From the NCBI GenBank assembly GCA_963702565.1, contig CAVPDE010000008.1, positions 60,509 through 124,508 on the forward strand: 64,000 nucleotides of DNA. The letters run 5' to 3'. The stretch's first letter is position 1; each line of letters starts with the position of its first letter. Shown here in pieces: positions 7,992 through 17,000 of this stretch. The DNA comes from CAVPDE01 sp963702565. GTDB lineage: Bacteria > Desulfobacterota > DSM-4660 > Desulfatiglandales > HGW-15. A program made the translations under genes and the position numbers. The notes beneath the pieces are model-generated. The model was not told where the DNA came from and made no database searches. It saw only the letters and a program-made list of their open reading frames with translations.

Positions 7992-9869
7992 ATGAGTCGG
8001 GACCTGTACAAAACACTATGTAAACCAGAAGTCCTAAAGATCGCCGCGAATTACGTTTACGACGACAAGAAGGACGACTTTATTCCCGACGTTTTCCGCA
8101 ATCAGGATTACATCTTCAACCTTCAGGAGAACTTGGAGCGGCTGGCTCAGTCCCTGAAGAACGGCACGTATCGCCCCCGGCCTTTGAAGGAGATTGATGT
8201 TCCCAAGAGCGGCTTGGCGGTTCGACCTGGCAGTTCGCTTGACATCGAAGACCATACCGTTTTTTTCGCGATCGCCTACTTGCTTGCGCCCATCATGGAC
8301 CGTGTCTTGCCCGAAAGCGTTTTTCATTTCCGCGTCAAGAAAAAGGGCAAGCGGTCTCATCCCGATAAGCTCTTCCAGAACGAAGGTCCCGTCCTGATTC
8401 GCAAGGTGTATCGGAAGAAGATTCGGATTTTTGGGGACTGGTACGAAGCATGGCCGGACTTCGTGGCCGAGGCGCAGAGCATCTATGAGAAGGAAGGATT
8501 CACCATAATGGTCGAATCCGACATCAGCGCTTATTTCGAGAATATCAGTCAACCGCTCCTTGCCGACATTCTGCGGCAGTTCGCCCCGCATCAACTGCAC
8601 TTAATCAATCTGCTGATGGAAATGCTTTCCGTCTGGGCGACACCATCCTTGACCGGATTCCGGCCGCAGCGTGGAATTCCGCAGGGAAACGAGGTTTCAA
8701 GTTGGATCGGGACGCTCTACCTTGTTGAGATGGATATCGAACTGCTGAAACTTCAGAGGAAGGGGTTGGTTAGATACGTCCGTTATGTGGACGACATCAA
8801 GGTCTTCACGAAGGACCGAAAGACGGCGCGGTCAGTAATTTTCATGATCAACCGGATATTGCGGTGTTTGCACCTGAATATGCAGTCCAGCAAAACTCAA
8901 ATCTTCGAAGGTGATGAAGTTCGCAAGCGGCTATACGACGCGCGTGTTGAGCAGGTCACAAATATAATTGATGGCCTTCCCGAAGAAGCATCGAAGATCA
9001 CGCGCAAACAACGGCAGGACGCAGAGGCAGCGGTCCGTCCCATATTCAAGCATCACTTGGCCTACAAGCGGGAGATGGAGAAGGAAGACCTTCGACTGTT
9101 CAAGAGGACACTTACGCTCTTGTCGCGAATCCAATCGCCTATGGCCGTCAGGCAATCGCTCAAGTGGATTTGGAAACAACCTGCCTTGACCGAGAAGGTG
9201 TCCCGATACCTCTCCACTTGGATGGGCCGCAAGTCAGTACGGGCCGGAGTGGAAAGCGCTCTTCTTGGCGAAGAGGAACTCTTCGACGCGCAATATCTTT
9301 ACCTCTTGCCGATGTTCCGAAGCTCCGCGGTGCTGAATCTGAAGCACAAGAGTCCACTCATGCGATTGGGCTGCGGAGGCGCTTATCATTGGGCTGTGCG
9401 CGCCGAAGCGTTCCTGAGTCTCATTCTGTTCCCCTTGGATGACCGCGACTTCAAGAAACTCCGTCGCCGTTACTTCAAAGAGACTTCGCCAGCCGTCAAA
9501 AAGGCGATTCTCTCTCTTTTTCTGAAAGCGCCGGGCATTGTTAAGAGGCATATGTTCTCTGCAACGATCCAAGAACCGGAAGAGGAGACCAACCGTTTTC
9601 GGAAATACATCTGGGCTTTGACGAACAGTGCGAAACTCGGCCAACCAACTCTTGCGGCGTTAAAGCGTATTGAGAAAGACCCCGCTCGACTGCTCGCCGC
9701 TCTTCAAGGCGCGCTCCAATCACGCAACATCGAGACGTTGCGTCTGGTTGGAGTGGTTGCTGACGACCGTCTCAAGGTTCTGCCATCTGAGCTTGCGCAC
9801 CGCGCTTTTGCACAGGTTTCAAGCGATGCCAAACGCATGATCGAGAGCTTGTCATCCGCAAAGAAATGA
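7992..9869 (+). CDS. Group II-intron-like/UG-type reverse transcriptase, probable defence RT
   Basis: 625 residues, uninterrupted. Palm motifs are clear: motif A with D177 (MVESDISAYFENI), RGIPQGNEVSSWIG (about residue 227) and the YVDD box at 265-268 in RYVRYVDDIKVF. The basic region 115-155 replaces part of the fingers. Residues ~330-625 are alpha-helical and repeat-like, with no maturase or endonuclease motif seen. This recalls the helical C-terminal domains of Abi/UG-lineage anti-phage RTs rather than retrons (shorter) or DGR RTs (no template/variable repeats found). It sits between two head-tail remnants. I infer a defence role, but neither the exact group nor any ncRNA partner can be assigned by eye. 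Confidence 0.85.
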   Translation: MSRDLYKTLCKPEVLKIAANYVYDDKKDDFIPDVFRNQDYIFNLQENLERLAQSLKNGTYRPRPLKEIDVPKSGLAVRPGSSLDIEDHTVFFAIAYLLAPIMDRVLPESVFHFRVKKKGKRSHPDKLFQNEGPVLIRKVYRKKIRIFGDWYEAWPDFVAEAQSIYEKEGFTIMVESDISAYFENISQPLLADILRQFAPHQLHLINLLMEMLSVWATPSLTGFRPQRGIPQGNEVSSWIGTLYLVEMDIELLKLQRKGLVRYVRYVDDIKVFTKDRKTARSVIFMINRILRCLHLNMQSSKTQIFEGDEVRKRLYDARVEQVTNIIDGLPEEASKITRKQRQDAEAAVRPIFKHHLAYKREMEKEDLRLFKRTLTLLSRIQSPMAVRQSLKWIWKQPALTEKVSRYLSTWMGRKSVRAGVESALLGEEELFDAQYLYLLPMFRSSAVLNLKHKSPLMRLGCGGAYHWAVRAEAFLSLILFPLDDRDFKKLRRRYFKETSPAVKKAILSLFLKAPGIVKRHMFSATIQEPEEETNRFRKYIWALTNSAKLGQPTLAALKRIEKDPARLLAALQGALQSRNIETLRLVGVVADDRLKVLPSELAHRAFAQVSSDAKRMIESLSSAKK

Positions 9870-9878
9870 GAGTTTATC

Positions 9879-10140
9879 ATGCCAACACATGATATCATAA
9901 ACAACCGGACCGAGAAACTGATTGGCCACTTCGGTCGAATACTTGGCCCCGGCGAACTGGCGCAGTACAACGCGATAATGGGGTTGTTTTGTGGCATCCT
10001 TGCCGCCAAAAGCAGCAGACCCAGCGGCGGACACCTCGGAGCTGGAGCGGGAGGTTGACCGAATCGTGTACAGGGTTTATGGGCTGATGGATGAGGAGAT
10101 TGCGATTGTCGAGGGCGCTGCAGGCAAGGGGGAGAAATGA
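9879..10140 (+). pseudogene. Head-tail remnant 2: helicase N-terminus joined to methyltransferase C-terminus
   Basis: It begins nine bases after the reverse transcriptase stop with MPTHDIINNRTEKLIGHFGR, a divergent copy of the helicase start. It continues to GILAAK, where an extra A in an AAAA run (about 10010) shifts frame. Corrected, it reads AADPAADTSELEREVDRIVY, then GLMDEEIAIVEG, the methyltransferase tail. The tail frame ends in an ATGA overlap with tcmP, as expected of a real upstream cistron. Confidence 0.78.
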
Positions 10141-10997
10141 AGAAAAAAGAGAATCAATATCCTTCGATAGCCAATGTGAAGTTGGACGAGATCGGGATTT
10201 GGTCAGAAATAAAAATAGCAATTCTGCGGGAATATGCTTGTGCGTTCACCAGGATTCTAAAAACAAAAGCGTGGTGCAAGGGATGTTGTTATATTGATGC
10301 GTTTGCCGGGGCCGGTATGCATCTCTCAAGAACGACAGGGGAAATGGTGCAGGGATCGCCTTTGAATGCCCTTTTCGTCGAGCCGAGATTCGATCGCATT
10401 GTTCTGATTGACCTTGACGCGGAGAAAGTGGAATCGTTGAAGACTCTTTGTGGGCACGATAAGCGAGTCGAAATCCGGTCTGGCGACTGCAATGAAGTCC
10501 TTATGGACATAGTTGCGCCTTCACTGCCCTATGCGTCCTACTGGCGAGGGTTGTGCGTGTTGGATCCGTACGGTATTCATGGCAAGACCCTTCGCTGGCA
10601 AACCATCAAACAACTGGCTGATCTTAGAACCGTGGACGTTTTTCTCAATTTCCCGCTCATGGACATCAATAGAAATACTCTGCGGAGGAGTTTGGCCAAC
10701 GCGGATGATGCAGATGTTGCTGCATTCAATGAATTCTGCGGCACCGAAGACTGGAAAGACCTCATGTATGAGCCAGATCTTTTTGGCGATTTACGCAAAA
10801 TCGGTAATAATCAAACACTTGCCACGTGGTTTCAGAAAAGGATCGAGACAGTTGCGGGGTTTAAGTTTGTTCCAGAACCGATACTGATGCGAAACAGCAA
10901 AGGAGGCAAGCTGTACTTTCTCTGCTTTGCTTCGCATCAATCAGTGGCTCAGAAGGTCATATTGGACATCTTCAAAAAGTACAGGAAAATGACATGA
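10137..10997 (+). CDS. tcmP: Three-Cys-motif partner protein (TcmP)
   Basis: 286 residues matching the TcmP family: an N-terminal KTKAWCKGCCYIDAFAGAGM, where DAFAGAG resembles a Rossmann methyltransferase motif I, then VLIDLDAEKVESL and CVLDPYGIHG. TcmP proteins are usually encoded beside radical-SAM proteins with a three-cysteine cluster motif, and here such a gene follows with a 4-base ATGA overlap. The biochemical role of the pair is not established; a nucleic-acid or nucleotide modification role in defence or phage biology is inference. The frame is intact. Confidence 0.85.
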   Translation: MKKKENQYPSIANVKLDEIGIWSEIKIAILREYACAFTRILKTKAWCKGCCYIDAFAGAGMHLSRTTGEMVQGSPLNALFVEPRFDRIVLIDLDAEKVESLKTLCGHDKRVEIRSGDCNEVLMDIVAPSLPYASYWRGLCVLDPYGIHGKTLRWQTIKQLADLRTVDVFLNFPLMDINRNTLRRSLANADDADVAAFNEFCGTEDWKDLMYEPDLFGDLRKIGNNQTLATWFQKRIETVAGFKFVPEPILMRNSKGGKLYFLCFASHQSVAQKVILDIFKKYRKMT

Positions 10998-12127
10998 ACT
11001 TGGGCATTTCAAGAAACACGGTTCGAGAACAGCAAGCGGTATATGCAGCGGTGGGCGCGAAGCAGGAATATGCTTTGGTGCGGGAACTTTGGGCGGTCAA
11101 GGGACGGTCGAATCAGTTCCATGTCCAGCGAATAGCCCAGAGGTCAGGTCTCCCGGTTAGATGGCTTTCCGCGACGCCTAGGGGGAATGGAGAGCAAGGC
11201 ATGGAAAAGCTCATGGAGGAGCGGAATGTCCTTTTGCTTCGCGACCGCAAGAGCCCGTTCATCGAACAATTTCAACATACGCTTGGGCGCTGCGCAAAGT
11301 TCTATAAGCTGACGGCTTATAACAACTGCAATTTCTGGTGCGAATACTGTTATCTATACCTGACTTTTCGAACTTGCCCGGTGTCAACGCACTTTGTGAA
11401 CTACGACAGGATGTTAGAGGACATTGAGAAGTTTGATAGACAGAGCGTTCCCGATGCCCTTCGGGTTCTCAATCTTGGTGAGCTTGGCGATCCGTTGGCC
11501 GTGGATGATGTCACAGGGTTTTCGGAGCAAATTGTTCCGTTCATGCCGGTGCATGCGCCTCACACGAGGTTGCTGTTCCTGACCAAGAGCGACCGTGTCG
11601 GAAATCTATTGGAGCTGAAGCATGGCGGACGGGCGATCATTTCGTTCAGCGTCAACACAGACAAAGTGTGGCAGCATCTGGAGCATCGGACGCCATCACC
11701 GACGGACCGGTTGAAAGCAGCGCGCGAGGTTAAGGATGCCGGGTATGAAGTGCGTTTGCGAATAGATCCTGTGGTCCGATATTCAACGTGGGGAAAAGAC
11801 TATCGCAGGCTTACAGAGATGATTTTCGATCACGTCGAACCTTCTAGGATTACGATTGGAGAGTATCGTCCCGCACGAGGGCTTTCAAACCACATCAGGA
11901 CACGTTTCCCGGAATCGTCGCTTCTGAAGGTCAATGGTTCGCTGATTGCCGAGGCAGGAAAACTTCGATATCCGAGGGAATACAGGATCGAGATGTTTCG
12001 TACGATTGCGAATGGAATTCGCCGTTGCAATAAGAAGGTTCAAATTGCGCTTTGCAAAGAGACTCCCCAGGTTTGGAGAGCGGCGGGTTTAGATGGGAGA
12101 GGACTGTGTTGCAACTGTACGGGCTGA
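10994..12127 (+). CDS. Spore-photoproduct-lyase-like radical SAM protein, TcmP partner
   Basis: 377 residues. Residues 112-119 give the radical-SAM cluster motif C-x3-C-x2-C (NNCNFWCEYCY). LNLGELGDPLAVDD and SFSVNTDKVWQHLEHRTPSP, followed by LRIDPVV, resemble SplB-like enzymes that repair or modify nucleic acid. The C-terminus has further cysteines (LCKE and CCNC). About 80 residues precede the core domain and resemble nothing I recognise; an internal ATG at codon 70 is an alternative start. It is translationally coupled to tcmP. The substrate is unknown. Confidence 0.82.
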   Translation: MNLGISRNTVREQQAVYAAVGAKQEYALVRELWAVKGRSNQFHVQRIAQRSGLPVRWLSATPRGNGEQGMEKLMEERNVLLLRDRKSPFIEQFQHTLGRCAKFYKLTAYNNCNFWCEYCYLYLTFRTCPVSTHFVNYDRMLEDIEKFDRQSVPDALRVLNLGELGDPLAVDDVTGFSEQIVPFMPVHAPHTRLLFLTKSDRVGNLLELKHGGRAIISFSVNTDKVWQHLEHRTPSPTDRLKAAREVKDAGYEVRLRIDPVVRYSTWGKDYRRLTEMIFDHVEPSRITIGEYRPARGLSNHIRTRFPESSLLKVNGSLIAEAGKLRYPREYRIEMFRTIANGIRRCNKKVQIALCKETPQVWRAAGLDGRGLCCNCTG

Positions 12128-12178
12128 TACGAAAGAGATTCGTTTGATGGAGTCCCTTCGAATTATAGAGGAGGTCGC

Positions 12179-13344
12179 ATGAGCAAGATCAATTCACTTA
12201 AGTTGGAACGGGTCGGACAAATGGCCTGTGCTGATGTGACGTTCGGTGACCTGACGGTGTTGGTAGGTCCGCAGGCCACAGGAAAAAGCATTTTTCTCCA
12301 ATTCCTGCGGCTCGTGGCGGACACGGGCTACATCCACGAACAGTTGAAGAAACATGGCATCGATTGGAACCGAACGATGCCAGATTTTCTTGACGTCTAT
12401 CTCGGCGATGGCATGAGAGAGATCTGGAGCAATGGGGAATCGGCCAGTGCGATCTCCGTAGATGGGGTTCTCACCGACGCAGAGGATTTAGCACGGCCCC
12501 GTAATCGCACAAGGAGGACGTCGGTTTTCTACATCCCTGCCCAGCGCGTTCTTTCCCTGGCCAATGGATGGCCCCGGCCTTTCAGTGGATTCGGCAGCGA
12601 AGATCCTTTTGCGGTACGGGATTTCAGCGAGACTTTCCGTCTTCTAATGGATCAGGAATTTGTGCGGAGCGATGCCCTGTTCCCAAAGACAAACCGTCTG
12701 AAAAAGGAATACCGGGATCTTTTAGCTAAGCATGTCTTCGGCGGATTTGGCCTTCAGGTGGACCGGCATGGTGCGCAAAAACGGTTAGTCTTGCAGCAAT
12801 CAAAGACCAGCAAGCCCATTCCTTACATGGCGTGGTCTGCCGGACAGAGGGAGTTCGTGCCTTTGCTCATGGGACTTTACTGGATTTTGCCGCCGACCAG
12901 GGTCAAGCGACGTGCTGACATCAAGTGGGTTATCATCGAAGAGCCTGAGATGGGCCTGCACCCCAACGCGATCAGTGTTGTCCTGCTTCTCGTCTGGAGC
13001 TCCTCTGGCGTGGGTACCGTGTTTGTCTTTCGTCTCATTCTCCGCATGTTTTGGACGTGGTATGGGCATTGCGAATCATAGCTGAACATGGCGCAGATGC
13101 GGGCCGATTGCTTGATGTTTTCGATGTCCGGAAGACCGACCCCATGAAAGCAGTTGCAAAGGAAGCGCTTCAAAAGACAACGAAAGTTCACTATTTCACC
13201 CAAGACGGATATACGAAGGATATCTCCAGACTCGATCCCGGTTCGCCAGAATGGGAGGAAGCAGGATGGGGAGGCCTTAGCGAGTTCAGCGGCCGCGTGG
13301 CGGATGTGGTTGCGGGGGCGGTCAATGGTTCGGTTGATCAATAA
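12179..13344 (+). pseudogene. AAA/OLD-like ATPase with one frameshift
   Basis: GAGGAGGTCGC precedes ATG 12179. Walker A, GPQATGKS, is at residues 31-38. YIPAQRVLS, a signature-like WSAGQREFVPLLMGL and Walker B WVIIEEPEMGLHPNA follow in frame 2. At about 12995 a single-base loss moves the rest to another frame, which reads LELLWRGYRVCLSSHSPHVLD. That is the expected H-loop/D-loop continuation of ABC-class ATPases of the OLD/RecF-like group. The restored protein is about 388 residues. The uncorrected product keeps Walker A and B but loses the switch histidine. It is followed 12 bases later by a small gene that is probably its partner. Confidence 0.8.
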
Positions 13345-13356
13345 GGGGAAATCAAA

Positions 13357-13821
13357 ATGGGTTTCAGGAAAGCGGTGGATGCAACTCAGGAACTCTCGGG
13401 AGCTTATCGTTCAGGAATCGGCGCCCTCGAGGAGGCCGACAGAAACCGAATCGAGTGCTTTCAGACCCGTCGACTGAGGGGAAGCGTGAATCTGGAGGCC
13501 AGCCTAAGGGATTACTACCCTAACGAGCCCATATGGGACTATGGCGTCGGATGGCGTATGGAATCGAAAAACGAGTGCGCTATCTGGATTGAAGTGCATC
13601 CGGCAAGTTCGGGACATGTGGGGTCTGTCATCAATAAAGCGAAGTGGCTTAAGATCTGGCTTCAGAACAGTGCGCCTGCTTTGAGTCGCCTGACGAGAGG
13701 GAATGACGGGTATGTCTGGATTTCGAGCGGCAGAGTTTTGTTACAGAGGACTTCGCGCCAGGCTCGTCAGTTAGCGGCCGCAGGGGTGTCGTTCCCTCGC
13801 GAACGATTGATGCTCGTATAG
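13357..13821 (+). CDS. Small conserved protein, possible PD-(D/E)XK-like nuclease
   Basis: 154 residues, intact, starting MGFRKAVDATQ after AAGGGGAAATC. I recognise no named family. The arrangement IWDYGVGWR, then about 17 residues, then AIWIEVHPA and later INKAKWLKIWL places D, E-x-H and K in the order seen in degenerate PD-(D/E)XK folds, but this is only a pattern reading. It immediately follows the ATPase and probably acts with it as an ATPase-plus-effector pair. Confidence 0.5.
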   Translation: MGFRKAVDATQELSGAYRSGIGALEEADRNRIECFQTRRLRGSVNLEASLRDYYPNEPIWDYGVGWRMESKNECAIWIEVHPASSGHVGSVINKAKWLKIWLQNSAPALSRLTRGNDGYVWISSGRVLLQRTSRQARQLAAAGVSFPRERLMLV

Positions 13822-13887
13822 CGGTTGCAGCTGTAAAGATTTGCCCAAAGCAAGGGCGAAAGGGAGCTTATGCCGAATAAAGGGCTA

Positions 13888-13954
13888 ATGTTTCAGTCTC
13901 AAACTCGCTCATTTTCGTCTGAGACTGAAACATAGGCACGTGAGGCTGAAACAT
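13888..13954 (+). promoter_or_regulatory. Operator-like inverted and direct repeats upstream of helicase
   Basis: A perfect 14-bp inverted repeat, ATGTTTCAGTCTCA at 13888-13901 and TGAGACTGAAACAT at 13920-13933, is followed by a third near-identical arm, TGAGGCTGAAACAT, at 13941-13954. The second and third arms are exactly 21 bp apart, two helical turns. No T-run follows, so a binding site for a regulator of the helicase is more likely than a terminator. Confidence 0.55.
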
Positions 13955-14047
13955 TCTTCTCCAGGAACAGATCCATGCTCCCGCCGCGCGCCCTGGAAAG
14001 AGGCATCAAAAAAAGGTTCATGACGGCAGCAAAAACAGGGAGTTGAA

Positions 14048-17000
14048 ATGCCCGCACATGACATCATAGACAACCGGAACGAGAAGCTTATTGACCATCT
14101 CAATCAGATGCTCGGCTCCAGCGAACGGGCACGGTTTGCCGTCGGCTATCTTTTCCTTTCCGGGTTAACGAGTGTCGCCAAACGATCTTTTGAACCTGAA
14201 GGAACTCCGGCTGCTCATCGGAAACACGACCAACCGCGAGACGGTCGAAATGCTGGCCGAAGGCTATCGCCGCCTTGACCTCGCGGCGGAGGAAGTCGAG
14301 CGACAGGCTTACCCCAAGCGCACGGAAGCCGGGAAGATGGCCCAGGAGACGGCCGGGAATCTCCGGAATTCCGTGGAGTTGATGGACCAGACGGACGAGG
14401 CGCAGGAGTTAATTGCCGGGTTGATTCAGATGATCCAGGAGAAGCGCCTGAAGGTCCGCGTTTACACAAAAGGCCGACTCCATGCGAAGGCGTACATTTG
14501 CGACTACGGCAAAGTGTTTGATCCGGTCCGGCAAGGAGGTCGCCCGGCACGAAAAAGGCATCGCGGTTGTGGGGTCCTCCAACCTGACCTTGGCCGGGTT
14601 GACCCACAACACCGAGTTGAACGTAATCGTTCAGGGGAACCAGAACCATCAGGAACTGGTCCGCTGGTTCGATGATCTTTGGAAGGAAGCGCAGGAATTC
14701 GACGAAACGCTGATGCATGGAACTCAAGGAATCCTGGGCGGCGGCGCAGGTCAGACCCTACGACATCTACATGAAGACGCTCTTTGCCCTCGTGAAAGAC
14801 CGGCTGGAGGGCGAGGAAGAGCAAGAACTCCTTTGGGACGACGACATATTCCGCAAACTGGCGAGTTTCCAGAAGGTCGCCGTCCGGCAGTCCGTCCAGA
14901 TGATCCGGGATTTCGGCGGCGGGTTTGTGGCGGACGTGGTCGGCCTGGGCAAGAGCTACATCGGCGCGGCCATCGTGAAGCATTTTGAGCGCACGGACCA
15001 TGCGCGCCCGCTGATCATTTGTCCCGCCCCGCTCAAGGAAATGTGGGAACGGTACAACGAGGTTTACCAACTCAACGCCCGGGTCCTTTCAATGGGGTAT
15101 CTGCGGGAAGACGACAACGACGGCGTGACCAAGCTCCTGAAGGATTTCCACTACAAGGACCGTGACTTCGTGCTCGTGGACGAAAGCCACAACCTCAGGC
15201 ATCCCGACACCCAGCGCTATAAGGTCGTTCAGACATTCCTTTCCACTGGCCGCCGTTGCTGTTTCCTGACCGCCACGCCCCGGAACAAAAGCGCGTGGGA
15301 CGTTTACCACCAGATCAAACTTTTCCATCAGGACGACCGGACGGACATGCCCATTGACCCGCCGAACCTGAAAGAGTACTTCAAGCTGATTGAGCGAGGG
15401 GAAAAGAAATTGCCCGACTTGCTGGCCAACATCCTTGTCCGGCGCACGCGCAACCATATCCTGCGTTGGTATGGTTTCGACGCGGAGACGCACGAGCCGG
15501 TTGATCCCAGCCGCTTTCAGGAATATCTGGGCGGCAAGCGGAAGGCCTATGTGCTCGTTGGCGGGAAGCACCAGTTTTTCCCGAAGCGGCAGCTTCAAAC
15601 CATCACGTACAGCATCGAAGACACCTACCAGGGACTATACCAGCAGTTGCGCGGCTATCTTGGAAAGTCGCGAAAGGGAAAACCGGCCAAGGCCACGGCA
15701 GGGGAAACTGACCTACGCGCGTTATGGCCTATGGCACTACGTCCGCGCCGAGAAACAGAAGAAAGAGCCTTACGTCAGCCTGCAGCGGGCCGGGGCGAAT
15801 CTGCGCGGCCTGATGCGCGTTCTTTTGTTCAAGCGGTTTGAGTCGAGTGTTTACGCCTTTCAGGAGACTATCCGCCGGTTGCTCAAGATTCACGAATCGT
15901 TTCTCAAGTCCATAGACGAGGGCTTTGTCCCCGCGGGCGAGGAAGCGCAGTACATCCTCTATGAAAGCGACACGCTCGAAGAGGCTGACATCATGGACGC
16001 CTTGCGCGCGGTGTCGCAACGCTACGAGGCAAAGGACTTCGACACGGACACCCTGCGCAAACACATCGCGCACGACATCGAGCTATTGAAGACCGTCCAG
16101 AAACTGGTTGCACCCATCACGCCCGAGAAAGACGCCAAACTCCAAACGCTCAAAGCACGTCTAGCCGAAAAGCCGTTGAAAGGGTGCGAAACGGCTGATC
16201 TTCACGCAGTACGCCGACACGGCAAAGTATCTCTACGCCAATCTGAACCCCGGCGACCGTTTCCCCGACGTGGAGGTCATCTACAGCGGGGACAAGAGCA
16301 AAGCGCGCGTGGTCGGACGGTTTGCGCCGAAAGCCAACCCGGAGTATCGCTTTGCCAAAGGCGAAGCGGAACTCATGACCGTAGTCGCAACCGACGTTCT
16401 GGCCGAAGGTCTTAACCTCCAGGACTGCGACAACATCATCAATTACGATCTGCACTGGAACCCGGTACGGCTGATTCAACGTTTCGGGCGCATTGATCGT
16501 ATCGGATCGGAACATGAGGTCATCTTTGCCTACAACTTCCTGCCGGAGGTGGGAATTGAGAAGAACCTTGGCCTGAACGAGACGCTGCACAACCGGATTC
16601 AAGAGATTCACGACACCATCGGCGAGGACTCCAACATTCTTGATGAGACCGAACGGTTGAACCCAGAGGCGATGTATGCCATTTACGAAACACAAGGCGT
16701 GCGCCGGCGCAGTTGGACCTCTGGGGCAAACCGGAAGACGAGTTTCTGGATCTGAACGAAGCCGAGGAAATCCTGCGGCAGTTGAGGAAAGAAGACCCCG
16801 CGGAGTTCGAGCGCATCGCCACTCTGCGGGACGGCATCCGAACGGCGCGGCCTTCTCTGCAAAAGGGCTTGTTCGTTTTCTGCCAGGCCGGCCGCTTTCA
16901 ACAGCTCTTCCTGCTCGACGATAAGGGCGCTGTTGTTTCCCGCGATGTTCCGAGGGTGGTCGGTACAGTCAAATGCGCTCCCGATGCAAAGGCCGCCGAC

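Noticed and set aside
7992..9869. Retron or diversity-generating retroelement
   Set aside because: The protein is about twice retron RT length. No msr-msd-like inverted structure and no template/variable repeat pair was seen nearby.
13888..13933. Rho-independent terminator
   Set aside because: The 14-bp stem has an 18-base loop and no T-run. Operator reading fits better with the third phased arm.
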